From assembly GCF_020567425.1 (NCBI RefSeq), contig NZ_JAJCVJ010000001.1, positions 1,178,001 to 1,242,000 on the forward strand: a stretch of DNA of 64,000 nt, written 5' to 3'. The notes beneath the pieces are model-generated. The model saw only the letters and a program-made list of their open reading frames with translations, had not been told where the DNA came from and made no database searches. A program made the translations under genes and the position numbers. Below are positions 24,669 through 34,096 of this stretch, one piece after another; the stretch's first letter is position 1, and each line of letters begins with the position of its first letter. This DNA is from Salinirubrum litoreum (GTDB lineage: Archaea > Halobacteriota > Halobacteria > Halobacteriales > Haloferacaceae).

Positions 24669-25612
24669 GTTGGATCAAATTGACACTCATCGCTGTACTC
24701 CTCGTGTCCAGTGTTCAACCAGCCGCAGGGGGCGTAGCTCCGGATATCGACACAGTCCATCATCAGCCTAATGAGCTACTGCAAGAGAGGGAGCTGAATG
24801 GAAGTTTCGGGATCAACTTCACTGTGTCGTTCGACGAGCAGAGTCGAGTGGCCACAGTAACCGCACATAACGGACTCGACAGAACGCAAGAATCGGTATT
24901 CGTGATCAACGTCGACGACCGCCCGTTCTCGTCGACGAGACACAACCTTTCGTCGGGAGAAAGCAAGAGCTGGCGAATCAATGTCACTGACGGGCTCAAT
25001 GCGGTGGAAAAGAACCACACGGTAACCATTTCCACCCGTGGCGACTACGTCCAATACAACTTCACCGAGGAGTTCGACCCGGACGAGACAGAGGTGCTCC
25101 CCGTCCCCAGAATCACAGACGTAACGGTAGAGAATGGGACGATCAGAGGAGAACCGTCTACCGTAGCGATGGTTACTCTCCGAAATCCATCGGTCCAGAC
25201 CTACGGAATGAAACTGATGGCCTTCACAGAAGGCACCGACGGGAGTCTGTACCCGTCGTCAGTTAGTCCTAAGAGTAATAGGACTATCAAAGTCGAACTC
25301 CTCGACCCACGCGGTAAACTCGTCGCCGGTGAAGTCCGACTCTACAGTGGGAACCTCTCGGCGGGCGACGGTGGCATCGACCAAGTCGAGTTCGTCGGTC
25401 GTGCAGGCGAAGAGACGAACCACTGGAACCAGTCGTACGAAGCCGTCAAGGGAACGTGGCGGAAGGACAACTACGTCTATCAGAACGAGTCCGTGCCCGA
25501 CTCCGACGTCGATCCACTCGTCGAAGGCATCGACGACAGACTCGTCGGTGCTGGCGTCGCCGCCGCCGTACTCGCCCTCCTCGCCGTCCTCCTCGTCGCC
25601 AGACGACGCTAA
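24665..25612 (+). CDS. Type I membrane protein, partner of PKD protein
   Basis: A 315-aa protein: Sec signal MSWIKLTLIAVLLVSSVQP, an extracellular all-beta region with several N-x-S/T glycosylation sequons (for example NFTV, NVTD, NRTI, NQSY, NESV) and a C-terminal helix VGAGVAAAVLALLAVLLVARRR-like anchor (about residues 291-312) ending in three Arg. The ATGA overlap with the giant gene indicates coupled translation. Probably the membrane tether or partner for that protein. No recognised domain. Confidence 0.82.
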   Translation: MSWIKLTLIAVLLVSSVQPAAGGVAPDIDTVHHQPNELLQERELNGSFGINFTVSFDEQSRVATVTAHNGLDRTQESVFVINVDDRPFSSTRHNLSSGESKSWRINVTDGLNAVEKNHTVTISTRGDYVQYNFTEEFDPDETEVLPVPRITDVTVENGTIRGEPSTVAMVTLRNPSVQTYGMKLMAFTEGTDGSLYPSSVSPKSNRTIKVELLDPRGKLVAGEVRLYSGNLSAGDGGIDQVEFVGRAGEETNHWNQSYEAVKGTWRKDNYVYQNESVPDSDVDPLVEGIDDRLVGAGVAAAVLALLAVLLVARRR

Positions 25613-25618
25613 GCTCCC

Positions 25619-26785
25619 TCACTCCTCGTCCATATTCGCCGGACTGCGCGGGTGGTAGTCGGTGTCGTACTCGCCCGGCCGGTCGTCGATGCGTTCGGGG
25701 TTGATCCGCCCACCGAGCAACATGAAGTCCAGCACCGTCACGTACAGCATCGCCTCGACGACCGGCACCGCACGCGGCGGGAGGACGGGGTCGTGGCGAC
25801 CGACGACCTGCACCTGCTTCTCCTCGCCGGTCTCCCAGTCGACCGTGGTCTGCTCTTTCGGAATCGAAGTCGGCGCGTGCCAGGTCGCCTCGCCCCAGAT
25901 GGGCTGGCCGGTCGTGATGCCACCCTGGAGACCGCCGTGCTTGTTGCCGACCGGCGTCGGGTCGCCGTCCTCGTCGAACTGCCAGTCCTCGTTGCGGTCG
26001 TGACCGGTCCACTCGCGGGCGTCCTTCCCGAGACCGAACTCGAAGGCGGTCGTGGCGGGGATGGAGAACATCGCCCGTCCGAGTCGCGACGGGAAGGAGT
26101 CGAAGCGCGGCGCGCCGAGGCCGCGCGGGACGCCGTGCGCCTCGAAGTAGATGCTCCCGCCGATGGAGTCCCCCGCTTTCTGGTACTCGTCGATGCGGTC
26201 GCGCATCTTCTCGGCCGTCTCGGGGTGGGCACACCGGACCTCGTTCTCCTCCGAGTGTTCGAGTATCTCCTCGAAAGAGACGTCGGGGGCCTCGATGTCG
26301 CCGATCTGGTTGACGTGCGCCTTGATCTCGACGTCGTACTCGGAGGCGGCGAGCACCTGCTTTGCGACCGCGCCGGCCGCGACCCAGTTCACCGTCTCGC
26401 GGGCCGACGAGCGACCACCGCCGCCCCAGTTACGCGTGCCGAACTTCGCCGAGTAGGTGAAGTCGCCGTGGCTCGGCCGCGGCGCGGTGACGAACGGTTC
26501 GTACTTGCCCGAGCGGGCGTCCTTGTTCTGGATGACCATCCCGATGGGCGTCCCGGTGGTGTAGCCGTCCTGCGTTCCGGAGTTGAGCTTCACCTTGTCC
26601 GGTTCGCCCCTGCTCGTCGTGATCATCGACTGGCCGGGCTTGCGTCGGTCGAGATCCCGCTGGATGGTCTCCTCGTCGAGTTCGACGCCGGCGGGACAGC
26701 CGGAGACGGTGACACCCATCGCCTCCCCGTGGCTCTCGCCGTAGGTGGTGAACTGAAAGAGTCGGCCGAAACGATTGCCGTTCAT
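25619..26785 (-). CDS. aroC: Chorismate synthase
   Basis: A 388-aa enzyme of the shikimate pathway that converts EPSP to chorismate with reduced flavin. Starts MNGNRFGRLFQFTTYGESHG, containing the N-terminal signature; the second signature region GGGGRSSARETVNWVAAGA is complete, and the C terminus holds NPERIDDRPGEYDTDYHP. The upstream Met (16 codons earlier) lacks family similarity. aroA lies 1.4 kb upstream on the same strand, with a broken phosphatase gene between. Confidence 0.95.
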   Translation of the reverse strand: MNGNRFGRLFQFTTYGESHGEAMGVTVSGCPAGVELDEETIQRDLDRRKPGQSMITTSRGEPDKVKLNSGTQDGYTTGTPIGMVIQNKDARSGKYEPFVTAPRPSHGDFTYSAKFGTRNWGGGGRSSARETVNWVAAGAVAKQVLAASEYDVEIKAHVNQIGDIEAPDVSFEEILEHSEENEVRCAHPETAEKMRDRIDEYQKAGDSIGGSIYFEAHGVPRGLGAPRFDSFPSRLGRAMFSIPATTAFEFGLGKDAREWTGHDRNEDWQFDEDGDPTPVGNKHGGLQGGITTGQPIWGEATWHAPTSIPKEQTTVDWETGEEKQVQVVGRHDPVLPPRAVPVVEAMLYVTVLDFMLLGGRINPERIDDRPGEYDTDYHPRSPANMDEE

Positions 26786-26890
26786 TACCACGGCGTCGGT
26801 GCCGGGAGCATTTGAAACTTGCATTCGACGCAAGGACGTGTCGGCTCGGTCGTCGGCGGACGAGTGCCGGCGAGGACTCGACGGTCACCC

Positions 26891-28201
26891 TCACAGTTCG
26901 TCGGCCCGCACGGCGGCGAACGGGACCAGCATCTCCTCCGGGGTGAGACCGCCGTGCATCCCCACCATGTCGAGTTCGGCCGGTTCCGCCTCGCCGAACC
27001 ACGTCCCGAGCCAGTCGTGGCTGAGGATCAAGTCACCACACCGTCGGCGGAAGAGTTCCGAGACCGGCCGGTCGCCGAACAGGTTCCGGTCGAGTGCCTC
27101 TTACCGGGTGAAGACGTGCGCGTCGAGGTCAGAGAGCGCGCGGCGGGTCTCCTCGACGGTGCCCTCCTGCAGGTGGAGGTGGACGTTCCGCATACTGCCG
27201 GAGAGACAGACCGGCGTCCCGTCGGCGTGCCGGCGGAGGTTCGCCATCAGGGTCTCGTTGTCGGAGAGGTCGACGTTCCGGTCGGGGTCGGTGTTCACGT
27301 GGCCGTGGTCGGCCGTGATCAGCAGGAGCGTGTTCGCCGCCGTCTCCGCGTCCAAGTCTGCAACGAACGCGGACAGTTGCTCGCAGACCGTCGCGAGCGT
27401 CGACTGGAAGTCGTCGCCCTCGGTGCCCGAGTCGTGGGAGACTGCGTCGACGTGGGGCACGTAACCGTAGACGTAGCCCGGCGTGGCGCTAGCCATGGTG
27501 ACGCCAGCGAGCCGTGCGCCGAACTCTTCGAGGTCGCCGTACTCGTGTTGTGTCACGCCGGGACTCGACTCGGGGAACGGCTGGAGGCGATGGCAGTCGA
27601 CGCCCGCGTCCGCCAGTCGGTCGTAGTGGTACGAGACGCCCGTACTGGCCTCTGGTGCGACGAGCACCGCTTCGTCACCGGCCGTGACGTGCGCTGCACC
27701 CGCCTCGGGGCCCGCTTTGACCCGCCCCCCGAGCGGCAGGAACGACCGGTCGGTCTCGGGGTCGTAGACGTTCCAGCCGGTGCGACCGTGCTCGCAGGGG
27801 AGTTGGCCGGTCTCGAAGGTCGTGATCGCGGCGGCCGTCTCCGAGGGGTAGACCGACGTGAGTGGTGTGACCGTCCCGCCATCGGTGAGTCGGCCGAGGA
27901 AGTCGTAGTCGCCCTGGTCGCGCTTCCACGAGTCGAGGCCGTAGCCGTCCACGACGACCGTCACGATGCGGTCGACGCTCGTACCGAAGCCGGCGGCGTT
28001 CCCGTCGGTGGCGTCGTCCGTCGTGACACCGTCGACGCCATCGAACACGTCGGCCGGGAGCGGTCTGTCGGCGTCGGCCCCGAACAGTGCCGCGATGGTG
28101 TCCGAGACGTTGCCGAAGCAGTAGTCCTCGTACGCCGGGAAGACGGCTCCACCCTCCTCGTGTTCGTCGCGGAGTTGGCGTTCGATCTCGGTCCGGAGCA
28201 C
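26891..28201 (-). pseudogene. Alkaline-phosphatase-superfamily protein split by an in-frame TAA
   Basis: One continuous frame except for TAA at 27101-27103. The first part (366 codons, GTG start at 28201) has the metal and nucleophile motifs of the nucleotide pyrophosphatase/phosphodiesterase branch: VVVDGYGLDSW (Asp), SVYPSETAAAITTFETG (nucleophile), VDAVSHDSG and TADHGHVN. Beyond the stop the same frame runs 69 more codons to TGA at 26891 and contains HGGLTPEEMLVP, the family's C-terminal block. The stop therefore removes a conserved part, probably a metal-ligand His. Either a recent nonsense mutation, a sequencing error or recoding. It sits 2 bp after aroA. Confidence 0.82.
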
Positions 28202-28203
28202 GG

Positions 28204-29505
28204 TCAGTCCCGGTGAACCTCGGCACCGAGGTCGTACAGCGTGTCGAAGAAGCCCGGGAACGACACGTCGACGTGTTCGGCACCGCCCACGGTCGTCGTC
28301 CCCTCCGCCACGAGGCCGGCGAGGCCGAGCGACATGACGATGCGGTGGTCCGCCCGGCCGTCGACGCGGGTACCGACCAGTTCGGTGTCGTCGCCGTGGA
28401 TCGTCAGCGTGTCCTCCTGCTCGGTGACGTTCGCGCCCAGTTTGGCGAGTTCTTCCGCCATCGCGCTCACGCGGTCGGTCTCCTTGTAGCGGACGTGTTC
28501 GCAGTTGACGATCCGGGTGTCGCCGTCCGCGACCGCCCCGAGAGTGGCGATCGTCGGCAGGAGGTCCGGCGTGTCGCCCACGTCGACTTCGACGCCCGAG
28601 AGGGCCGAGCGGTGGACCTCGATCTCTCCGGCCTCGCGGTCCCAGTCGATCTCCGCGCCCATCCGGTCGAGAACGTCGACGATGGCACTGTCGCCCTGCG
28701 CGCTCGGCTGTGCGCCCCGGACGAGCAGTCCCTCGTCGTCTGCGGCGATGGCTCCGGCGGCGAGCAGGTACGACATCGAGGAGAAGTCCCCGGGCACGCG
28801 GTACTCGCCGTCTGCCGGGCGGTAGGACTGGCCCCCCTCGACGGCGAAGCCGTCTTCGGTCTGCTCGGTCTCGACGCCGAAGTCGGCGAGCACCTCGAGC
28901 GTGATGTCGACGTAGGGGGCCGACTTCAGTTCCGTCTCCAGGTCGACCTCGATCCCCTCGTCGGTCACCGCACCGGCCAGCAACAGGGCGGTGATGTACT
29001 GGGAGGAGACGTCGCCGGGAATCGAGACACTGCCTCCCTCGATGGCTCCGCCGACCACGACGGGAGCCTGTCCGTTCCGCCGGGTGCTCTCCGCCCGGCC
29101 GCCGAGTTGCTCGACCGCGTCCAGCAGGGGCCCCTGCGGCCGCGACCGCAGCGAGTCGTCGCCGGTCAGCACGGTCAGGCCGTCGGCGAGGGCGGCACAG
29201 GCCGTCACGAGGCGGATCGTCGTCCCGCTGTTCGCACAGTCGATCACGTCGTCCGGGACTTCGGGCCGGCCGTCGAAGCCGGTCACGTCCAGCGTGGCGT
29301 GCTGTCGGCTGTCGTCGTACGCGACCGTGCCGCCGAAGGCTTCGACCGCGCGGGCGGTCGCCTTCGTGTCGGCGCTGTCGAGGGCGTCCCGGACGACCGC
29401 GCCGTCGCTGTAGCCGGACGCGAGAATCGCCCGATGGGTGTAGCTCTTCGAGGGCGGCGCGCGCGTCGTCCCGTGGACCCGCGAGGGCGAGATGGAGACG
29501 TTCAT
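28204..29505 (-). CDS. aroA: 3-phosphoshikimate 1-carboxyvinyltransferase (EPSP synthase)
   Basis: A 433-aa shikimate-pathway enzyme. The N-terminal substrate loop [15 protein letters not shown] is typical; [14 protein letters not shown] and [18 protein letters not shown] follow in order; the C-terminal [20 protein letters not shown] and [13 protein letters not shown] are intact. It is directly upstream of the broken phosphatase and in the same orientation as aroC. The upstream region holds a 30-bp tandem repeat. Confidence 0.95.
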   Translation of the reverse strand: MNVSISPSRVHGTTRAPPSKSYTHRAILASGYSDGAVVRDALDSADTKATARAVEAFGGTVAYDDSRQHATLDVTGFDGRPEVPDDVIDCANSGTTIRLVTACAALADGLTVLTGDDSLRSRPQGPLLDAVEQLGGRAESTRRNGQAPVVVGGAIEGGSVSIPGDVSSQYITALLLAGAVTDEGIEVDLETELKSAPYVDITLEVLADFGVETEQTEDGFAVEGGQSYRPADGEYRVPGDFSSMSYLLAAGAIAADDEGLLVRGAQPSAQGDSAIVDVLDRMGAEIDWDREAGEIEVHRSALSGVEVDVGDTPDLLPTIATLGAVADGDTRIVNCEHVRYKETDRVSAMAEELAKLGANVTEQEDTLTIHGDDTELVGTRVDGRADHRIVMSLGLAGLVAEGTTTVGGAEHVDVSFPGFFDTLYDLGAEVHRD

Positions 29506-29530
29506 GTTCGACGCGTCGGCGACCCGGACA

Positions 29531-29730
29531 ATGAGACTACCGGAGGTGGCGAGGCTGGCGAGGAGACCACCGGTGGTGGAGAGCCTGGCGAGGGGATCAC
29601 TGGTGGTGGAGAGCCTGGCGAGGAGACCACCGGTGGTGGAGAGCCTGGCGAAGGGATCACCGGTGGTAGAGAGCCTGGCGAGGGGATCACTGGTGGTGGA
29701 GAGCCTGGCGAGGAGACCACCAGCGGTGAG
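29531..29730. repeat. 30-bp minisatellite, about 6.7 copies
   Basis: A 30-bp unit repeats from 29531 to about 29730 between the divergent aroA and M24 peptidase genes. Successive copies vary at three or four positions in an alternating fashion (gagaccac versus gggatcac), suggesting a 60-bp higher-order unit. In one plus frame it reads as repeats of [20 protein letters not shown], in one minus frame as Pro-rich repeats; neither is part of a convincing gene. Confidence 0.88.
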
Positions 29731-29762
29731 GAGGATGGTCGACCTTCCGCGAGGACAACCCC

Positions 29763-29767
29763 TTTAC
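29763..29767 (+). promoter_or_regulatory. TATA-like box, leaderless promoter of M24 peptidase
   Basis: TTTAC centred 26 bp before the ATG at 29791 and just downstream of the minisatellite. Confidence 0.5.
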
Positions 29768-29790
29768 CCGCCGGCGACGCCCTCGGTGGT

Positions 29791-30975
29791 ATGAGCCGCG
29801 ATCTCTCTCGACTCGACAGCTTCCTCGCCGACGCCGGCTTCGACGGCTACCTCGTCGCCGACGACGGCGAGGACTCCGACCAGCGCTACCTCGCCGGCTT
29901 CGACGCCCCCGACGAGTTCGTCACCCTCCGGGCCGACGGCGAGACACACCTCCTCGTCTCGGGCCTGGAGTACGGTCGCGCGACGAAGGAGGCCGAGGCG
30001 GACCACGTCGTCCGGTATTCGGACTACGACTGGGCCGAGAAGGTCGAGCAGTTCGGCCGCGAGGAGGCCCGCATCCGTATGCTCGCGGAATTCGTCGCGG
30101 ACTGCGGTGCGGGCGCGAGCGACCTCTCGGTCCCGGCGTCGTTCCCCCTCGGCACCGCCGACCCGCTTCGAAAGCGGGACCTCTCGCTGACGCCGGAGAC
30201 CGACGAGGTCGTCACCGAGATTCGCGCGACGAAGACCGACGAGGAGGTGGCCGCCATCCGCGAGGCACAGCGCGCGAACGAATCGGCGATGGCTCGCGCC
30301 GAGGAACTGCTCCGGGCGGCGTCGGTCGCCGAGGACGGGACACTCCGGCACGAGGGCGAGGTGTTGACGAGCGAACGCGTCGCCGAGGCCATCGAGGTGA
30401 CACTGCTCCGGGAGGGCTGTGCACTGGACGAGACTATCGTCGCCTGCGGGAGCGACGCCGCCGACCCGCACGACCGGGGGAGCGGTCCGCTCGTGGCCGG
30501 CGAGGCGATCATCGTCGACATCTTCCCGCGCAGCAAGGCGACGGGTTACCACTCGGACATGACTCGGACGTTCGTGAAAGGCGAGGCGAGCGCGGAGATC
30601 GAGTCGTGGTTCGACGTGACCGACGAGGCACGCGAGGCCGCGCTGGCGGCGGTCGAACCCGGCGTGACCGGCGCAGCAGTCCACGACGCGGTGTGTGACG
30701 TGTACGAGTCGGCGGGTCATCCGACGCTTCGGTCCGACCACACGACCGAGACGGGGTTCATCCACAGCACCGGGCACGGCGTCGGCCTCGACGTGCACGA
30801 ACTTCCCCGCGTGAGTCCGGGTGGTGGCGAACTGAAACCGGGACACGTCATCACCATCGAACCGGGGCTGTACGACCCGGCGGTCGGCGGCGTCCGCATC
30901 GAGGACATCGTGGTCGTCACCGACGACGGCCACGAGAACCTCGTGGAGTACCCGGTCGAACTGGTCGTGGAGTGA
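29791..30975 (+). CDS. M24 family metallopeptidase (Xaa-Pro type)
   Basis: A 394-aa protein with an N-terminal creatinase-like domain (about residues 1-135) and a pita-bread catalytic domain. Metal ligands are visible: Asp in [20 protein letters not shown], His in [12 protein letters not shown], Glu in TIEPGLYD and Glu in GVRIEDIV. It probably cleaves Xaa-Pro bonds in cytoplasmic peptides. The plus frame is open for a long way upstream through the minisatellite, but the TATA box and family alignment favour this Met. A second M24 protein is at 37418. Confidence 0.9.
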   Translation: MSRDLSRLDSFLADAGFDGYLVADDGEDSDQRYLAGFDAPDEFVTLRADGETHLLVSGLEYGRATKEAEADHVVRYSDYDWAEKVEQFGREEARIRMLAEFVADCGAGASDLSVPASFPLGTADPLRKRDLSLTPETDEVVTEIRATKTDEEVAAIREAQRANESAMARAEELLRAASVAEDGTLRHEGEVLTSERVAEAIEVTLLREGCALDETIVACGSDAADPHDRGSGPLVAGEAIIVDIFPRSKATGYHSDMTRTFVKGEASAEIESWFDVTDEAREAALAAVEPGVTGAAVHDAVCDVYESAGHPTLRSDHTTETGFIHSTGHGVGLDVHELPRVSPGGGELKPGHVITIEPGLYDPAVGGVRIEDIVVVTDDGHENLVEYPVELVVE

Positions 30976-31368
30976 GCAGACGGAGACGACAGCAGGTCGA
31001 CTGACTACGATCGACTGACTGGCGAGCACCTGACCACGATTGACTGACTGGCGAGCACCTGACCACGATCGACTGACTGGCGAGCACCTGATCACGATCG
31101 ACCGAGGGCAGGCCGACCGCCGTCCACCGACAGACAGCAGACCGACCGCCGTCCACGAGGACGGCACACCGGGCACTCTCGGGAGTCGGCGACCGAGCGA
31201 CGCGAGGGAGCCGACGACCACGCCGAGAGAGCGACGGTTCGACGACGAGTCCGAGAGGCAGAGACCGCGTTCGGTTCCGAGCCGAGATCGTGCGAACCGC
31301 AGCCACACCGGCGAACGCGCCGGGTTTCACAACGTCTTTTCACACGCGGCCGCAACCCACGACCGACT
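30976..31368. other. Gene-free stretch with 29-bp repeats
   Basis: No convincing gene. Besides the 29-bp tandem repeat it contains two copies of gaccgccgtccac (about 31117 and 31143) and ends with the region upstream of the aldo-keto reductase. Confidence 0.65.
31007..31102. repeat. 29-bp tandem repeat, 3.3 copies
   Basis: Copies at 31007-31035, 31036-31064 and 31065-31093 and a 9-bp partial to 31102; the full copies differ at one position each. It lies about 30 bp after the M24 peptidase stop. Confidence 0.85.
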
Positions 31369-32199
31369 ATGACTCAGCAGACTCTCGAGAGTGACGACGT
31401 GCCGACGGCCAACGGGATGCCGATGCTCGGACTGGGAACCTGGGAGAACACCGACGCAGACGAGTGTGTGAACGCGGTGCAGACCGCACTGGAGATGGGC
31501 TACCGCCACATCGACACCGCACAGATCTACGGCAACGAGGCCGAGGTCGGCGAGGGCATCGCGCAGGCCGACGTGCCTCGGGAGGACATCTTCCTCGCCA
31601 CGAAGGTCTGGATCGACGATCTGGACGCGGAGGGCGTCGTGGAGACGACCCGAGAGAGTCTCGACAAACTCGGCGTCGAGTACGTGGACCTGCTGTACGT
31701 CCACTGGCCGGCCCGCGAGTACGATCCGGAGGAGACGCTCGGCGCGTTCGACGACCTCGTCGCGGAGGGGCTGACAGACCGGATCGGCATCTCCAACTTC
31801 GAACCGGCGCAGGTCGACGAAGCCATCGAGACTGCCGAGAACGACATCTTCGCCAACCAGGTCGAACTCCACCCCCTCCTGCCGCAGGAAGAACTCCGCG
31901 AGCACTGCGCCGAGCGTGACGTGGAACTCGTCGCCTACTCCCCGCTCGCGCGCGGGAAGGTCTTCGACGTGCCGGAACTGCAGGGGATCGCCGAGAAGCA
32001 CGACGCCAGTCCGCCGCAGGTGTCGCTGGCGTGGCTCCGCGAGAAGGGTGTGACGGCGATCCCGAAGGCGACCAGCGAGGCCCACATCGCCGACAACTGG
32101 GCGTCGCTGTCGCTCGATCTGGACGACGAAGACGTGGCGAAAATCGACGCCATCGACGAGACCGACCGCCGCGTGGACCCCGGGTTCGCGCCGTGGTAG
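31369..32199 (+). CDS. Aldo-keto reductase (2,5-diketogluconate reductase-like)
   Basis: A 276-aa TIM-barrel reductase. The tetrad is present: Asp/Tyr in HIDTAQIYGNE, Lys in FLATKVW and His in YVHWPAREYD. The cofactor-site ending reads TAIPKATSEAHIADN, the AKR5/AKR3 form with Lys for the NADPH phosphate. It differs in length and motifs from the reductase at 10311. Substrate unknown; single gene. Confidence 0.92.
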   Translation: MTQQTLESDDVPTANGMPMLGLGTWENTDADECVNAVQTALEMGYRHIDTAQIYGNEAEVGEGIAQADVPREDIFLATKVWIDDLDAEGVVETTRESLDKLGVEYVDLLYVHWPAREYDPEETLGAFDDLVAEGLTDRIGISNFEPAQVDEAIETAENDIFANQVELHPLLPQEELREHCAERDVELVAYSPLARGKVFDVPELQGIAEKHDASPPQVSLAWLREKGVTAIPKATSEAHIADNWASLSLDLDDEDVAKIDAIDETDRRVDPGFAPW

Positions 32200-32317
32200 A
32201 CCGGCGACTCGACTGACCGACCGCGCCGCTGGTCCCCGACCGGCGACTGTCCAGAACGCGACGGCCGGCGATTGAAGCCACAAGTTTCACGTCGGCCTCC
32301 CGCACAACACAGTTCGT

Positions 32318-33091
32318 ATGCAACCGGGGGCAACACAGCCGGGGCTGGTGGGGGCGATCCGGATCGACGTCCGGCGACTCCACGACACGTGGATGGAACT
32401 CGCCTTTCCCCGGCAGCTCGACGCCGAGGACACGATCATCGGTCGCTGGCGACCGGAGACGACACTGCAGCGAGTCGCCTACCTCGCGTGGTCGGCGCTC
32501 GGCGTCCCACTCGTCGCCGTCTTCTACCCCCTCCTCTTGCTCGGCTTCTTCGTCCGGTTCAACGCCACGCGACTCGACAGCGCGACGACACGGCTCGGCG
32601 TGGTCGGCGTGGTCGGCGTCTCGATCCTGGCGTGGGGCGCGCTGTCGGCGGTCGCGTGGCTCCGGAACTTCCCGCTCGACGGCGTGGTCGCGCTCGTCGC
32701 CGCGAGTGTCGTCGCCACGGTCTCGGCCGCACTCGGCGTCGTCTTCGCACGAGTCGGCGGCCGGGGAACGTCGGTCCTGCTCGCCTATCCGGCGGGCGTC
32801 ACGGCGCTGTTCCTCCCGCCGGTCGTCGCCGCGCTCTACTCGCCGACGCTGGCGGGCGTGGTGTTTCCGGGCAGTCGGGGACTGGCGATCTGGCTCCTGC
32901 AGAACGTGCTGTTCGTCGGCGGCATCGGCGACCTGCTGACCGCGCGGTTCGACCTGCAGGGCATCGGCTACGTGGCGATGTGGGTCGCCATCTCGGTGCC
33001 GCTGGGCTGGGTGCTCGGCTTCGTCGTCACGCTGGCGGACGTGATCCGGCCGAAACGCGACGAGACCAGTGGCTCGTCGGCAGGGTTCTGA
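32318..33091 (+). CDS. Multi-TM membrane protein, unknown function
   Basis: A 257-aa protein. After a soluble start (about residues 1-55), six or so hydrophobic segments follow (about 56-82, 94-110, 122-145, 152-172, 185-200, 216-240), ending with a conserved-looking TLADVIRPKRDE. The arrangement, with a polar PRQLDAED region before the helices, is reminiscent of DUF4013-type proteins, but I cannot confirm this. Single gene. Confidence 0.7.
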   Translation: MQPGATQPGLVGAIRIDVRRLHDTWMELAFPRQLDAEDTIIGRWRPETTLQRVAYLAWSALGVPLVAVFYPLLLLGFFVRFNATRLDSATTRLGVVGVVGVSILAWGALSAVAWLRNFPLDGVVALVAASVVATVSAALGVVFARVGGRGTSVLLAYPAGVTALFLPPVVAALYSPTLAGVVFPGSRGLAIWLLQNVLFVGGIGDLLTARFDLQGIGYVAMWVAISVPLGWVLGFVVTLADVIRPKRDETSGSSAGF

Positions 33092-33173
33092 CGGGGGTCG
33101 GACCACCCGAGCGAGACGGAACGGGACCCGAACGGGGGAGCCGTCGCCGGTCTCGTCGGCGTCGAAGGTAACC

Positions 33174-33179
33174 CTTAAT
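33174..33179 (+). promoter_or_regulatory. TATA-like box, leaderless promoter
   Basis: CTTAAT centred 27 bp before the ATG at 33203. Confidence 0.5.
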
Positions 33180-33202
33180 CGGCCTCCGTCCTACGGTGCG
33201 GT

Positions 33203-33394
33203 ATGGCACTCGACCTCACGAAGACCGCCGTGATCTTCGCCGCGCTGATCGCCGTCGGCGTCGGCGGACTGGCTGCATCGGGCGTGATGGCGACCGGGAC
33301 CGTCCTGATGATGGTCCTCCCCTCGACCGTCGTCTTCGGACTGATCTGTCTCGCGCTCGGCGTCCAGTACGGCGAGTACCGCGCGGCGAACTGA
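33203..33394 (+). CDS. Small two-TM membrane protein
   Basis: A 63-aa protein with two hydrophobic helices (about residues 8-27 and 34-53) and a short tail QYGEYRAAN. Promoter spacing supports the start. Convergent with the PH-domain-like membrane protein gene. I do not recognise the family. Confidence 0.7.
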   Translation: MALDLTKTAVIFAALIAVGVGGLAASGVMATGTVLMMVLPSTVVFGLICLALGVQYGEYRAAN

Positions 33395-33431
33395 GTCGCG
33401 CACCGGCGACCGACTTCGCCGACCGACTCCA

Positions 33432-34001
33432 CTACTCCTTCGAGCGCGTGACGAAGCCGTCGCCGGTGACACTGCCGAGCGACGTGGCTCGCCCGCGAAG
33501 CGACCAGTCCCGGTCCGTCGGTTCGGCGAGTTCGGTGTCCAGTCCGCGGATCGCGGCGAGCAGGTCCGCCGGGCGGGCGGTCCCGACGATCACGGTCTCG
33601 TCTGCGAGTCGCAGGACGACGCCCTCCTCGCCGGCGACGTTGTAGGTCGGCGGGTCGCCGAGTCCGAGGTGGACGCCCCACCGACCGAACGTCGTCGCCG
33701 ACCGGTGGCGGTGTCGACCGACACGCTCGATCCGTTCGGCGGGGATCACTCGCGGGTCACCGAAGGGCCGGACGCGGATCGACACCGCGTCGGGTCGGAC
33801 CTCGACGACGAGTCGCGTGACCCAGAGGAGCACGACAGCCCCGACACCGACCGCGAGGAGGAGTCCACGAAGGAGGAGCGCCATCGGTTCGGCGATGCTC
33901 ACCACGACGAGCAGGAGTGCGACGGTGACGACGACGAACGACAGCATCGGCTCGCGGAGTCGTTGCACCTCGCGGAAGCGGAGGGAGTCGTCTCGTGACA
34001 T
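33432..34001 (-). CDS. Membrane protein with PH-like domain
   Basis: A 189-aa protein: two membrane helices (about residues 19-36 and 42-60) followed by a beta-rich segment VEVRPDAVSIRVRPFGDPRVIPAERI-like (given here in part, about residues 65-90) that resembles bacterial PH domains of membrane-anchored type. The Met at 34001 (MSRDDSLRF) is chosen over the one ten codons upstream. Function unknown. Confidence 0.65.
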   Translation of the reverse strand: MSRDDSLRFREVQRLREPMLSFVVVTVALLLVVVSIAEPMALLLRGLLLAVGVGAVVLLWVTRLVVEVRPDAVSIRVRPFGDPRVIPAERIERVGRHRHRSATTFGRWGVHLGLGDPPTYNVAGEEGVVLRLADETVIVGTARPADLLAAIRGLDTELAEPTDRDWSLRGRATSLGSVTGDGFVTRSKE

Positions 34002-34096
34002 ACGGTATCGTACGTCACGCGAGAGTATCAACTGTGTGGGTTACTCACCGAGAACCCGACAGATCAGCTGTCAGATCGGTCCTCTCGAGACGTTCG

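Noticed and set aside
26891-28201. Pyrrolysine or selenocysteine recoding at the internal stop
   Set aside because: The stop is TAA, used by neither system; no downstream structure is evident.
29502-29720. Pro/Ser-rich 72-codon minus frame in the minisatellite
   Set aside because: It exists only because the 30-bp unit is a multiple of three without stops; no promoter or homology.
28087-30975. A 962-codon plus frame running through aroA (antisense), the minisatellite and the M24 peptidase
   Set aside because: Only the part from 29791 matches a family. The upstream part is antisense to aroA and the repeat. The TATA box at 29763 supports the later start.
29531-31102. CRISPR array
   Set aside because: The units are contiguous, without unique spacers, and no cas gene is present.
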